23,708 bases of DNA from Bacteroidales bacterium. GTDB taxonomy: Bacteria > Bacteroidota > Bacteroidia > Bacteroidales > UBA7960. Of the stretch, positions 17,322-23,708 are shown piece by piece. The DNA lies in the NCBI GenBank assembly GCA_007124575.1, contig SLEW01000199.1, forward strand, positions 1 through 23,708, given 5' to 3'. The stretch's first letter is position 1. Each line of letters begins with the position of its first letter. The translations under genes and the position numbers were made by a program. The notes beneath the pieces are model-generated. The model had not been told where the DNA came from. It was given only the letters and a program-made list of their open reading frames with translations, and did not search any database.

Positions 17322-17552
17322 CTACATAAGTTTGTCGATGGCATCGGCCAGGCGCTGATCCTTATCGGTGACCACATCACCCGCATCGTGAGTCGATAAA
17401 CGTATCTCAACAGATTTGTACACATTACTCCACCATGGATGGTGACTGTGTTGTTCGGCCAGTAATGCCACGCGTGTCATAAACGCGAATGCTTCAGAAA
17501 AATCCGTAAACTCAAAATTCCTGACAAGCTGGTTGTTTTCTTCTTTCCACAT
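17322..17552 (-). CDS. 4a-hydroxytetrahydrobiopterin (pterin carbinolamine) dehydratase
   Basis: 76 residues, slightly short for the family (usually 95-110). It carries the signature EQHSHHPWWSNVYKSVEIRL followed by STHDAGDVVTDKD, matching the dehydratase pattern HHP-x(n)-Y-x-x-V...THxxxG-x-T-x-x-D with the active-site His residues. The enzyme removes water from 4a-hydroxytetrahydropterin, regenerating the cofactor of aromatic amino acid hydroxylases; in bacteria lacking these it may act on other pterins, for example those of the molybdenum cofactor route. No hydroxylase is nearby. The gene stands alone, convergent with nadC and divergent from meaB. Confidence 0.9.
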   Translation of the reverse strand: MWKEENNQLVRNFEFTDFSEAFAFMTRVALLAEQHSHHPWWSNVYKSVEIRLSTHDAGDVVTDKDQRLADAIDKLM

Positions 17553-17629
17553 GGCTTAGGTTGTTTTTTGATTTATAGGAAACAAACAACTACCCCGGGG
17601 TGAATGTTTAGAGGGCCTGGGGTTTATGG

Positions 17630-17658
17630 TTGCAGAAAGCTTTGTTTTTTTAACTTTG
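17630..17658 (+). promoter_or_regulatory. Promoter of meaB
   Basis: TTG (17630-17632), 18 nt, then TAACTTTG (17651-17658), an exact match to the Bacteroidota TTG-N17-23-TAnnTTTG pattern. A Shine-Dalgarno AAGGAG at 17669-17674 follows, 9 nt before the ATG. One of the clearest promoters in the window. Confidence 0.7.
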
Positions 17659-17683
17659 TATAAAATGTAAGGAGTTTTCTGAA

Positions 17684-18826
17684 ATGGGAAAAGGACCGGA
17701 CGAAAGGGGGGGCAGGAGACACACTGCTTTAAAGGTTAACAAGGGCATCCCCCAGCCATCATCGTTAAACCAGCAGGCCGCAGATTCCTACAAGTTACGG
17801 AGGCGCAAGGTATTGTCTCCGGAAGAGTATGTTGAAGGTATCCTGGCTGGTGACCGTGTCATGCTCAGCCGGGCCATCACCCTCATTGAAAGCTCTCTCG
17901 AAAGCCATTATGAGGCGGCTCAGAAAGTGATCGAGCAATGTATCTCCCACTCAGGCAACTCCTTGCGGGTAGGGATCACCGGGGTGCCAGGCGCCGGGAA
18001 AAGCACCTTCATTGAGGCCATGGGCAATCATCTGATTGACAAGGGCCACCGGATCGCGGTGCTGGCGGTAGACCCCAGCAGTGAGATATCCAAAGGCAGC
18101 ATCCTGGGGGATAAAACCCGCATGGAGACGTTAGCAGTAAATGAACATGCCTTTGTAAGGCCCTCCCCTTCTGCAGGTTCCCTTGGCGGTGTGGCGCGGA
18201 AAACCAGAGAGATCATCATCCTCTGCGAAGCAGCCGGCTACGATGTGGTCTTCGTGGAAACCGTGGGCGTGGGACAGTCGGAAATAGCCGTTCACTCCAT
18301 GGTTGACTTTTTCCTGCTCCTGATGATCTCCGGCGCCGGAGACGAGCTTCAGGGCATCAAAAGGGGCATCATCGAGATGTGCGATGGCATGGTTATCAAC
18401 AAAGCCGACGGCGACAACCTGGATAAAGCCAGGATAGCACGCTCGCAATATGAAAATGCACTGCACCTCTTCCCGCCAGCCCCCACCGGCTGGACACCCA
18501 AAGTAAAAACATGTTCTTCCATTACACATGATGGCATGCCCGGGGTGTGGGATATGGTAAAAGAGCATGATCATATGATGAAGGCCAGGGGCCACTTCCA
18601 GGAAAAAAGAAACCGGCAGCAGCAATACCGCCTGCATGAAAGCATCAAAGAAAGCCTCAAGACCCACTTCTATAATCACCCTGTCATTGAAAAAAAAATC
18701 AGGGAAGTGGAAAAAATGCTGGACGCACAGCAGATGACCTCCTTCCAGGCTGCCAAGGTGTTGCTTGACACCTATTTCGAACTAAACAAAGTGGATAACA
18801 CGGGCAAGAAAGGCACTGATTCATGA
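17684..18826 (+). CDS. meaB: MeaB/ArgK-type GTPase, methylmalonyl-CoA mutase chaperone
   Basis: 380 residues. G1 P-loop GVPGAGKST (100-108), LAVDPSS (127-133), EHAFVRPSPSAGSLGGVA (about 154-171), G3-like ETVGVGQSE (192-200) and G4 NKADGDN (239-245) define the MeaB/MMAA/YgfD family of G3E GTPases. These proteins gate cobalamin loading and protect adenosylcobalamin-dependent methylmalonyl-CoA mutase. The first ~45 residues are a basic extension before the conserved PEEYVEGILAGDR. The mutase genes are not in the window. The last ~60 residues (EKKIREVEKMLDAQQMTSFQAAKVLL) form the dimerisation arm. The TGA stop overlaps the ATG of the next gene (ATGA at 18823-18826), indicating translational coupling. 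Confidence 0.95.
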   Translation: MGKGPDERGGRRHTALKVNKGIPQPSSLNQQAADSYKLRRRKVLSPEEYVEGILAGDRVMLSRAITLIESSLESHYEAAQKVIEQCISHSGNSLRVGITGVPGAGKSTFIEAMGNHLIDKGHRIAVLAVDPSSEISKGSILGDKTRMETLAVNEHAFVRPSPSAGSLGGVARKTREIIILCEAAGYDVVFVETVGVGQSEIAVHSMVDFFLLLMISGAGDELQGIKRGIIEMCDGMVINKADGDNLDKARIARSQYENALHLFPPAPTGWTPKVKTCSSITHDGMPGVWDMVKEHDHMMKARGHFQEKRNRQQQYRLHESIKESLKTHFYNHPVIEKKIREVEKMLDAQQMTSFQAAKVLLDTYFELNKVDNTGKKGTDS

Positions 18827-19674
18827 TAGGCCGGATAATACTATACAGCATAACCTTTACACTACAGTGCTGGTTATTTGCTCCGCAGACTGCTGCCGGT
18901 GCATGGACTGTTTTCCAAAACCAGGAGGAAGAGGCTGAAACGCGCGAGCTGCGTACCCTGCGATACACTTACGGCCTGAACATTGGAAGCTATTTCGCCA
19001 ACGACGGTACTGCGAATTATTACAACGGAAGTGGTCATCACAACCTGGATGCAGCCATCAACAGAGAACATAACTACAACCGGATACGCGAATCCCTGGG
19101 GTACGACTTTGAACTTCATGCCCTTCCAATGGATATGGGCTATTCCCCCACCATGATGATCGGCATATTTGGCACCATTCTCATTGGAGAAAGAACCGGG
19201 ATCCATGGTGAGTTTAACTTTGCCAGGCTGAGAGCCGAAGACTATTTCAGCCTTGAACTTGACCGGCCAAGTTTCATTGAAGGGGACAATGTATACCTTT
19301 TCCCGCTCAGAGGCACGGAAGAGCGTTCAGAAATTCGCCTGGGAATTCAGCACACGGCCGAATCGGAGGGCTCATCGGTGCATCCCTTTTTTGAGGGTGG
19401 GGTGAGTTTTGTGAACACCCGCGTCCGTGAAAACATCGCACGGATCGAGGGCAGATCATATAGCATAAGAAATCTCAGTGATACGTATTACGATTTCCGT
19501 GATGATGGGATCGGGTTTGGCGGATATGCCAGCCTTGGCCTCCGGATGGACGTCGGCGACAGTTACGCCCTGGCCTTAGGTGCCGGCAGCAGCTTTTTAA
19601 ACATCAACCTGGGAGATAATGACTCCTTTTATTTAAATTACAGTTTGTTTGCAAGGATCTTTCTTACCCACTAA
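18823..19674 (+). CDS. Secreted beta-rich, probable outer-membrane protein of unknown function
   Basis: 283 residues, family not recognised. A signal peptide is clear (hydrophobic residues 4-24, cleavage likely after TAAGA at about residue 26) with no lipobox. The body is rich in alternating aromatic/polar segments of strand length (YTYGLNIGSYF, TGIHGEFNFARL, HPFFEGGVSFVN, GIGFGGYASLGLRM, YALALGAGSSFLNI, FYLNYSLFARIF), which suggests an 8- to 12-strand outer-membrane beta-barrel ending close to a final-strand aromatic residue. It starts within the meaB stop codon, so its translation depends on meaB; why a cytosolic B12 GTPase should be coupled to an envelope protein is unclear. Confidence 0.75.
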   Translation: MIGRIILYSITFTLQCWLFAPQTAAGAWTVFQNQEEEAETRELRTLRYTYGLNIGSYFANDGTANYYNGSGHHNLDAAINREHNYNRIRESLGYDFELHALPMDMGYSPTMMIGIFGTILIGERTGIHGEFNFARLRAEDYFSLELDRPSFIEGDNVYLFPLRGTEERSEIRLGIQHTAESEGSSVHPFFEGGVSFVNTRVRENIARIEGRSYSIRNLSDTYYDFRDDGIGFGGYASLGLRMDVGDSYALALGAGSSFLNINLGDNDSFYLNYSLFARIFLTH

Positions 19675-19705
19675 AAACCTGTTTGACTCAGGCCCGTGAC
19701 ACCGG

Positions 19706-19725
19706 CAAAAAAACCTGATTTTTTG
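19706..19725. terminator. A/T hairpin between convergent genes, possible terminator
   Basis: CAAAAAA (19706-19712) and TTTTTTG (19719-19725) form a 7-bp dyad with a 6-nt loop, in the 61-nt gap between the barrel gene and the acyltransferase gene. The stem is mostly A-T and weak; the position supports a terminator more than the strength does. Confidence 0.25.
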
Positions 19726-19735
19726 GGATATTTCT

Positions 19736-20302
19736 TTACTCTGTCTGCTTTTTCTTCTCTGACAGGTTAAATCTTTCCGGATGGCGTGCCTCTTTATCCC
19801 TGTAAAAATCTTCTATGATCTTAAAGTCAGCCTCAAAGTCTCCACTGGGGTAAATCATTTTCCCTATACCTCCCTCTTTTCTGCGATAGTCAAGGAAGCC
19901 CAGGAATATAGGTACTTTAGCGGTTAGTGCAATAAAATAGAACCCTTTTTTCCAGCGCTCAACCCTGCGCCGTGTCCCTTCAGGAGTGATCAGAAGGTAA
20001 AACCTGTCATGCTTTTCAAACTCCCGGGTGATCTTTTTCACGGTGTTCTGGCTATGTCCGCGGTCTACAGGTACACCACCAAACCAACGCAATACAGGGC
20101 CAAGAACCCCTTTAAAAGCTTCTTTTTTTATCAGAATCTTAGGCTTGATGCCATAAATAAAAAATCCCAGCCTGCCAATCACGAAATCCAGGTTGCTGGT
20201 ATGCGGTGCCATGATGATCACCGCCTTGGGAATTTCGAGAGACGCCCGTGAATAAACGTTCCAGCCAAACAACCAAAAAACAAAACGGGCAATATGCTTC
20301 AT
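19736..20302 (-). CDS. PlsC-type 1-acylglycerol-3-phosphate acyltransferase family protein
   Basis: 188 residues, shorter than canonical PlsC (about 240) but with all four acyltransferase blocks: HTSNLD (H34-x4-D39), the block II stretch FGGVPVDR (about 74-81), TPEGTRR (about 106-112) and VPIFLGF (about 130). A hydrophobic N-terminus (ARFVFWLFGW) suggests association with the inner membrane. Such enzymes transfer an acyl chain to lysophosphatidate in phospholipid synthesis; the short Bacteroidota forms may act on other lipid acceptors, so the substrate is not certain. The gene is monocistronic here, convergent with the barrel gene and divergent from tryptophanase. Confidence 0.88.
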   Translation of the reverse strand: MKHIARFVFWLFGWNVYSRASLEIPKAVIIMAPHTSNLDFVIGRLGFFIYGIKPKILIKKEAFKGVLGPVLRWFGGVPVDRGHSQNTVKKITREFEKHDRFYLLITPEGTRRRVERWKKGFYFIALTAKVPIFLGFLDYRRKEGGIGKMIYPSGDFEADFKIIEDFYRDKEARHPERFNLSEKKKQTE

Positions 20303-20357
20303 ACATCATAAAATTAATTCAGGAAGAACAAAAAGCTGCTGCTTACTGCATTCTCAG

Positions 20358-20365
20358 CAAAAATA
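20358..20365 (-). promoter_or_regulatory. -7 element for the acyltransferase gene
   Basis: On the minus strand the bases read TATTTTTG, an exact TAnnTTTG match, 55 nt upstream of the ATG at 20302. No well-spaced -33 TTG is visible, so confidence is moderate. Confidence 0.4.
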
Positions 20366-20432
20366 AGAGAAAAACACCAATAAAAATCACAACTTTTCGT
20401 TATTCTATGTAAAGCTCATCACCAAAAATGCA

Positions 20433-20463
20433 TTGGAAATCCGCATGCAAATGCGTATATTTG
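20433..20463 (+). promoter_or_regulatory. Promoter of the tryptophanase transcript
   Basis: TTG (20433-20435), 20 nt, then TATATTTG (20456-20463), an exact match to the Bacteroidota promoter pattern with good spacing. It predicts transcription starting near 20470, leaving a leader of about 225 nt before tnaA. It sits in the 392-nt divergent gap 20303-20694, which also holds the acyltransferase promoter, a short upstream ORF and the leader inverted repeats. Confidence 0.65.
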
Positions 20464-20486
20464 AATCCTGCAAAGTTAGTAAAGGC

Positions 20487-20555
20487 ATGAAGCGGATTAT
20501 GACACCCAAGCGGATCTACCTAAACCTCAAAAGGCGCGACACCTGTCATTATTAA
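20487..20555 (+). CDS. Candidate leader peptide (upstream ORF) of tnaA
   Basis: A 22-codon frame, ATG at 20487 and TAA at 20553-20555, starts about 17 nt after the predicted transcription start. The peptide is strongly basic (five Arg, three Lys) and ends LKRRDTCHY. It contains no Trp, so it is not an E. coli-type TnaC, which stalls through a Trp codon. AAAGG sits directly before the ATG, too close for an ideal ribosome site; a second ATG at 20499 is in frame. It is followed by 139 nt of leader containing alternative hairpins. Support comes from position and from the structure after its stop, not from recognised homology. Confidence 0.45.
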   Translation: MKRIMTPKRIYLNLKRRDTCHY

Positions 20556-20694
20556 GAACGGTGTGGCACTGCCATGCCGCATGACAAACACCGGGCACTT
20601 TTTGTCACATTTGCGATCAGCAATTGTTACACAACCGTCACACCGGTGCATTCCCTTTTGTTTTTTCTAATATTTCATCATTAATTTATTTCTC
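20556..20694 (+). promoter_or_regulatory. Structured tnaA leader with mutually exclusive pairings
   Basis: CGGTGTG (20559-20565), starting 3 nt after the upstream ORF stop, can pair through six bases with ACACCG (20588-20593) or through seven with CACACCG (20639-20645). The near pairing is helped by GGCA/TGCC (20565-20568 with 20575-20578) and is followed within 6 nt by TTTTT (20599-20603). A third dyad, TGACAAA (20582-20588) with TTTGTCA (20601-20607), competes with it. These are the elements expected of an attenuator; function is inferred. Confidence 0.35.
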
Positions 20695-22074
20695 ATGGAA
20701 CTTCCATTTGCAGAACCCTATAAAATCAAAGTGGTAGAACCATTGCGTCGCAGCACACGCGAAGAGCGCGAACAATGGATCAAAGAAGCCAGATATAATT
20801 TGTTTAATTTACGCAGTGAGCAGGTGTTCATTGACTTGCTTACGGATTCGGGCACGGGCGCTATGAGTCACCAGCAGTGGTCAGAAATGATGCTGGGCGA
20901 TGAAAGTTACGCCGGGTCCACTTCCTATTTCAAGCTCAAAAAAGTGATTAACGAACTGCTGGGCATGCCTTATTTTGTGCCAACGCACCAGGGGCGGGCA
21001 GCCGAGAATGTATTGTTCAGCGCCATGATCAGGGAGGGCGACCTCGTGCCGGGAAACTCCCATTTCGACACTACCAAGGGGCACATTGAATTCCGGCGTG
21101 CCACGGCGGTCGACTGTACCATCGACGAAGCAGCGGATACTACCATATATCACCCTTTTAAAGGCAACATTGATCTCAACAAGCTTGAGCATGTCTTCAA
21201 AAACAACCCTAAAGAGAAGATCCCCCTGTGCATTATCACCGTGACATGCAACACCTCAGGCGGACAGCCTGTGTCGATGCAGAACATCAGGGAGGTGAGT
21301 GCCCTGTGCAAGAAATATGGCATCCCGGTAATTTTTGATGCAGCGCGCTTTGCTGAGAATGCCTATTTTATCAAGCAGCGCGAAGAGCAATATTCCGGTC
21401 ACAGCATCAGGGAGATTGTGCTGGAGATGTATGATCAGGTGGATGGCGCCACCATGAGCAGCAAGAAAGACGCTATCGTAAACATCGGTGGTTTTGTGGC
21501 GTGCCGCGACAAGAAACTCTTCGACAAAGTCAGCATGTACACCATTCTCTTTGAGGGATACCTTACTTACGGCGGCCTTGCCGGACGAGACCTGGCTGCC
21601 ATGGCACAAGGACTCATGGAAGGCTGTGAGTATGACTACCTGGAAGCGCGCATCGGCCAGGTGGCCTACCTCGCCGGTCTGCTGAAAGAATATGGCGTGC
21701 CATGCCAGGAACCAACGGGAGGCCATGCCGTGTTTGTGGATGCCAGAAAAGTACTTCCTCAGATCCCGAAAGAAGAATACCAGGCACAAACCCTCGCCAT
21801 TGAACTTTACCTGGAAGGCGGAGTACGGGGCGTGGAAATCGGTACACTGCTGGCCGACAGGGATCCCAAAACACGGGAAAACAGATATCCCGGACTGGAG
21901 CTCCTGAGACTCGCCATACCCAGAAGGGTATATACCAACAACCACATGGCGTATGTGGCAGCCTGCCTGGGCAATATCTACGAGCGCCGGAACAAGATCA
22001 CCAAAGGATTCCGGATCACAAAAGAAGCGCCCATTATGAGGCACTTTACCGTAGAGCTGGATAGGGCGGAGTAG
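20695..22074 (+). CDS. tnaA: Tryptophanase TnaA
   Basis: 459 residues, a PLP-dependent beta-eliminating lyase that cleaves L-tryptophan to indole, pyruvate and ammonia, and can also cleave cysteine and S-substituted cysteines. The PLP lysine is Lys258 in GATMSSKKDAIVNIGG, matching SAKKD of the E. coli enzyme; Asp215 and Arg218 (IFDAARFAENAYF) bind the cofactor and substrate. IDLLTDSGTGAMSHQQW and PTHQGRAAENVLF are family signatures shared with tyrosine phenol-lyase. The segment GVRGVEIGTLLADRDPKT matches tryptophanase (AVEIGS in E. coli) rather than the SMERG segment with the tyrosine-binding Arg of phenol-lyases, so tryptophanase is the better call. No tryptophan permease is adjacent. There is no Shine-Dalgarno before the ATG; control probably lies in the long leader. 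Confidence 0.95.
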   Translation: MELPFAEPYKIKVVEPLRRSTREEREQWIKEARYNLFNLRSEQVFIDLLTDSGTGAMSHQQWSEMMLGDESYAGSTSYFKLKKVINELLGMPYFVPTHQGRAAENVLFSAMIREGDLVPGNSHFDTTKGHIEFRRATAVDCTIDEAADTTIYHPFKGNIDLNKLEHVFKNNPKEKIPLCIITVTCNTSGGQPVSMQNIREVSALCKKYGIPVIFDAARFAENAYFIKQREEQYSGHSIREIVLEMYDQVDGATMSSKKDAIVNIGGFVACRDKKLFDKVSMYTILFEGYLTYGGLAGRDLAAMAQGLMEGCEYDYLEARIGQVAYLAGLLKEYGVPCQEPTGGHAVFVDARKVLPQIPKEEYQAQTLAIELYLEGGVRGVEIGTLLADRDPKTRENRYPGLELLRLAIPRRVYTNNHMAYVAACLGNIYERRNKITKGFRITKEAPIMRHFTVELDRAE

Positions 22075-22110
22075 GTTTTTTGCACCTGTAAAATGATTAA
22101 AGCGTTTTGC

Positions 22111-22127
22111 GTTCTGCAAATCAGAAC
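22111..22127. repeat. Hairpin between tnaA and mntP
   Basis: GTTCTG-CAAAT-CAGAAC is a perfect 6-bp stem with a 5-nt loop, 26 nt before the mntP start and 37 nt after the tnaA stop. No T-tract follows, so it may be a processing or translation-modulating hairpin rather than a terminator. The 78-nt gap shows nothing resembling a yybP-ykoY manganese riboswitch. Confidence 0.3.
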
Positions 22128-22152
22128 ATTATGGACTTAACCTGGTATAATC

Positions 22153-22710
22153 ATGGAACTCATCATCACATTCATTATCGCATTGGGACTGGCCATGGAT
22201 TGTTTCACCATCGCCATCAGCAACAGCAGTGTAAGCGGGGAAGTCAGGCCCGGGATACCGCTGAAGGTAGCCATCGCCTTTGCCTTTTCTCACATGCTGC
22301 TGCTCTATCTTGGTTATCTGCTGGGAGGTGCCATACAACATCTTTTTGCAGGGATTGAACCCTGGGTGGTCTTTATTATATTAGGAATCATTGGAGTTAA
22401 AATGATTCTGGAGGCCCGCAGAAGGCATCCCAAACAAAAAGTTTTTGACATAAACCAGATCAGTGTCATGCTGGTGTTATCCGTTGCCACAGCCATGGAC
22501 GCCTTTTTAACAGGTGTGGCCATCTCTATGACCACCATCGGAATAAACACGGCAAATCTCCTGGTGGGTCTTACCGTTTTTATTTTAACCCTTGGCGGGA
22601 TGGCGGGAGGCAAACAGCTGGGCGTTGCTTTCGCACAGCGAACAGCATACTTCGGGGGTGCTTTTATGCTCCTGGCAGCTGCTACGTTCATGTTTGTTTT
22701 TTTGCAGTGA
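22153..22710 (+). CDS. mntP: Manganese efflux pump MntP
   Basis: 185 residues, matching the size of the MntP (formerly DUF204) family. Six hydrophobic segments are visible in two homologous halves. Each half carries the conserved acidic motif needed for manganese export: GLAMDCFTIAIS with Asp16 and ATAMDAFLTGVA with Asp116, equivalent to the paired Asp residues of the E. coli protein. A charged cytoplasmic loop EARRRHPKQK (about 87-96) separates the halves. It would sit in the inner membrane and export Mn2+. It lies 78 nt downstream of tnaA and may share its transcript; no promoter of its own is obvious. Confidence 0.92.
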   Translation: MELIITFIIALGLAMDCFTIAISNSSVSGEVRPGIPLKVAIAFAFSHMLLLYLGYLLGGAIQHLFAGIEPWVVFIILGIIGVKMILEARRRHPKQKVFDINQISVMLVLSVATAMDAFLTGVAISMTTIGINTANLLVGLTVFILTLGGMAGGKQLGVAFAQRTAYFGGAFMLLAAATFMFVFLQ

Positions 22711-22735
22711 CCATCCTTGTCTCGCCCGGAAACAG

Positions 22736-22754
22736 GTTTACACTTTTTGTAAAC
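22736..22754. repeat. Inverted repeat after mntP
   Basis: GTTTACA-CTTTT-TGTAAAC is a perfect 7-bp stem with a 5-nt loop, 25 nt downstream of the mntP stop. It could contribute to termination of mntP transcription; no strong T-run follows. Confidence 0.35.
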
Positions 22755-22785
22755 TAGAACCAGAACGGGTCATTAAGCGATTTGA

Positions 22786-22821
22786 AAGAACCAACATGCT
22801 TCATGAAGCATGTTGGTTCTT
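22786..22821. terminator. 36-bp perfect palindrome, likely bidirectional terminator
   Basis: Each arm is AAGAACCAACATGCTTCA read 5' to 3' on its own strand, with no unpaired centre, so the RNA from either strand can form a stem of about 16 bp. It lies between two convergent genes and ends 3 nt before the stop codon of the luxE-like gene. The flanking A/T runs are only two bases long, weaker than a classic intrinsic terminator. It could alternatively be a copy of a dispersed palindromic repeat. Confidence 0.6.
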
Positions 22822-22824
22822 CGT

Positions 22825-23708
22825 CTATCCGGCCATGAGGTTGCATCCGCGAACATCGCTTTGATCAAAACGGCCAAGCACCTCAAATGACCCGTCAGGA
22901 AATACCCTTCCCAGGTCCTGGGTGGCAATGAAGCTGCAGGAGTAGATGTTTGCCAGGTCGATGACATTGATGCCACCACCCTGGCCGGCGCCTGTGAAGC
23001 TAAGCGGATCGTTGCTGTCGCGCGTCAACACACGCATCCAGGGAGGACATTCAAACCGCCCCTCCCCTTTCGACCAGGCTTGAGACAATAGTTCTGTCAT
23101 CCCATATTCGGAATGAATGCTCTTGATGTCAAAGGCCCGGCAAAGGATGCCGTGCAGCTCTTCGCGCACCATCTCACGACGCCTTCCCTTCATCCCGCCG
23201 GTCTCCATCACAATACTATTCTGCAACGGCATCGGATGGCACTCAGCAAAGTCGAGCAAGGCAAAGCTCACGCCCAGGAGCAAAACACGCTGTCCCTCAG
23301 CTTCAAGGCCTTTGAGCACATCAGCCAGGCGATCAAGCTCATCCAGATAAAACCCGCTCCGGGGATGCCCGCTCTCCTCTATCAGCCGGTTAGCCATGTA
23401 TACCAGGGAAGAATCCTGTCTTTCAAGATATCCGGGCAACAGTGCAAGTATGCAGTAATTGTCCGGACCACCATAAAACAAGCGGAATCCATCGAGAAAG
23501 CTACGTTCATAAACAGCCAGATCAGCTACATGGTGTTTGGACGTCATACTTCCCGTAGTTCCGGAACTGTGGAAAACTTTGGCTGCCTCACCCCCGAAGC
23601 TTGCCACTCGTCTGTTTTTGAACAGATCAATCGGCAAAAAGGGTATCTCATCAAGATGTGAGACCCGCCCCGGGGACCTGTCCAGGTTGTCACAAAACTC
23701 CCGGTATA
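22825..23708 (-). CDS. LuxE-family acyl-protein synthetase, 5' end outside window
   Basis: The reading frame stays open on the minus strand to the right edge, so the start is missing; 293 residues are visible of roughly 320-330 expected. The N-terminal part reads YREFCDNLDRSPGRV followed by EIPFLPIDLFKNRRV, the typical opening of LuxE-like proteins. Next is the nucleotide-binding motif SSGTTGS (ANL type) and later EYGMTELLSQA, the adenylate-forming motif seen in this family. LuxE activates fatty acids as acyl-AMP and forms an acyl-enzyme; the Bacteroidota homologues occur without luciferase genes and their acyl acceptor is unknown. A TTG codon at 23635-23637 could be read as a start, but conserved residues upstream of it make that unlikely. 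A perfect palindrome follows the stop. Confidence 0.82.
   Translation of the reverse strand, partial: YREFCDNLDRSPGRVSHLDEIPFLPIDLFKNRRVASFGGEAAKVFHSSGTTGSMTSKHHVADLAVYERSFLDGFRLFYGGPDNYCILALLPGYLERQDSSLVYMANRLIEESGHPRSGFYLDELDRLADVLKGLEAEGQRVLLLGVSFALLDFAECHPMPLQNSIVMETGGMKGRRREMVREELHGILCRAFDIKSIHSEYGMTELLSQAWSKGEGRFECPPWMRVLTRDSNDPLSFTGAGQGGGINVIDLANIYSCSFIATQDLGRVFPDGSFEVLGRFDQSDVRGCNLMAG

Noticed and set aside
20487..20555. Canonical TnaC leader peptide
   Set aside because: The upstream ORF has no Trp codon and no WFNID-like segment, so it is reported as a different candidate leader peptide.
21256..22119. Long open frame (287 codons) on the minus strand
   Set aside because: Antisense to the tryptophanase catalytic region; composition is that of a shadow frame.
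22075..22152. Possible yybP-ykoY manganese riboswitch upstream of mntP
   Set aside because: The 78-nt gap is too short and shows only one simple hairpin, with none of the paired conserved loops expected of that riboswitch.
22130..22234. Short ATG frame overlapping the mntP start, rich in His and Gln
   Set aside because: It overlaps mntP in another frame and its His-rich sequence simply mirrors mntP codons; no leader-like features.

Overview
The window is a gene-dense stretch (roughly half G+C) of a Bacteroidota genome, most likely class Bacteroidia or a relative. Evidence: a PorZ-like beta-propeller with a type IX secretion (T9SS) C-terminal domain, a SusA-type periplasmic amylase, start codons that mostly lack Shine-Dalgarno sites, and several promoters matching the Bacteroidota pattern TTG-N17-23-TAnnTTTG. 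No rRNA, tRNA, CRISPR array, insertion sequence or phage gene was seen.

Layout. 1-2544 (+): 3' part of porZ, then recO 9 nt downstream. 2658-5401 (-): an ATP-cone/Mrr-type nuclease followed 11 nt later by a SusA-like GH13 amylase. 5559-8792 (+): a large AddA/RecB-like helicase-nuclease. 9053-13735 (+): NuoE-like, NuoF-like and molybdenum/tungsten formate dehydrogenase alpha genes, which together look like a soluble NAD-dependent formate dehydrogenase rather than complex I. 13852-17217 (+): nadA, nadB, nadC, the whole aspartate-to-NaMN route of NAD synthesis. 17322-17552 (-): pterin carbinolamine dehydratase. 17684-19674 (+): meaB overlapping by 4 nt a secreted beta-rich, probably outer-membrane protein. 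19736-20302 (-): PlsC-type acyltransferase. 20695-22074 (+): tryptophanase behind a ~225-nt leader. 22153-22710 (+): mntP. 22825-23708 (-): LuxE-type acyl-protein synthetase, cut by the right edge.

Most genes are ordinary housekeeping or metabolic genes. The most interesting structure is the tryptophanase leader (about 20470-20694): a near-perfect promoter, a 22-codon upstream ORF ending in Asp-Thr-Cys-His-Tyr and containing no Trp codon, and a CGGTGTG segment just after its stop that can pair with either of two downstream segments. This resembles an attenuation device but is not TnaC. Other points: a formate dehydrogenase alpha subunit lacking the N5-type cluster ligands, an ATP-cone fused to a PD-(D/E)XK nuclease, a triple CTCTGCG repeat directly in front of nuoF, a 36-bp perfect palindrome between mntP and the luxE-like gene, and an unexplained translational coupling of meaB to an envelope protein.
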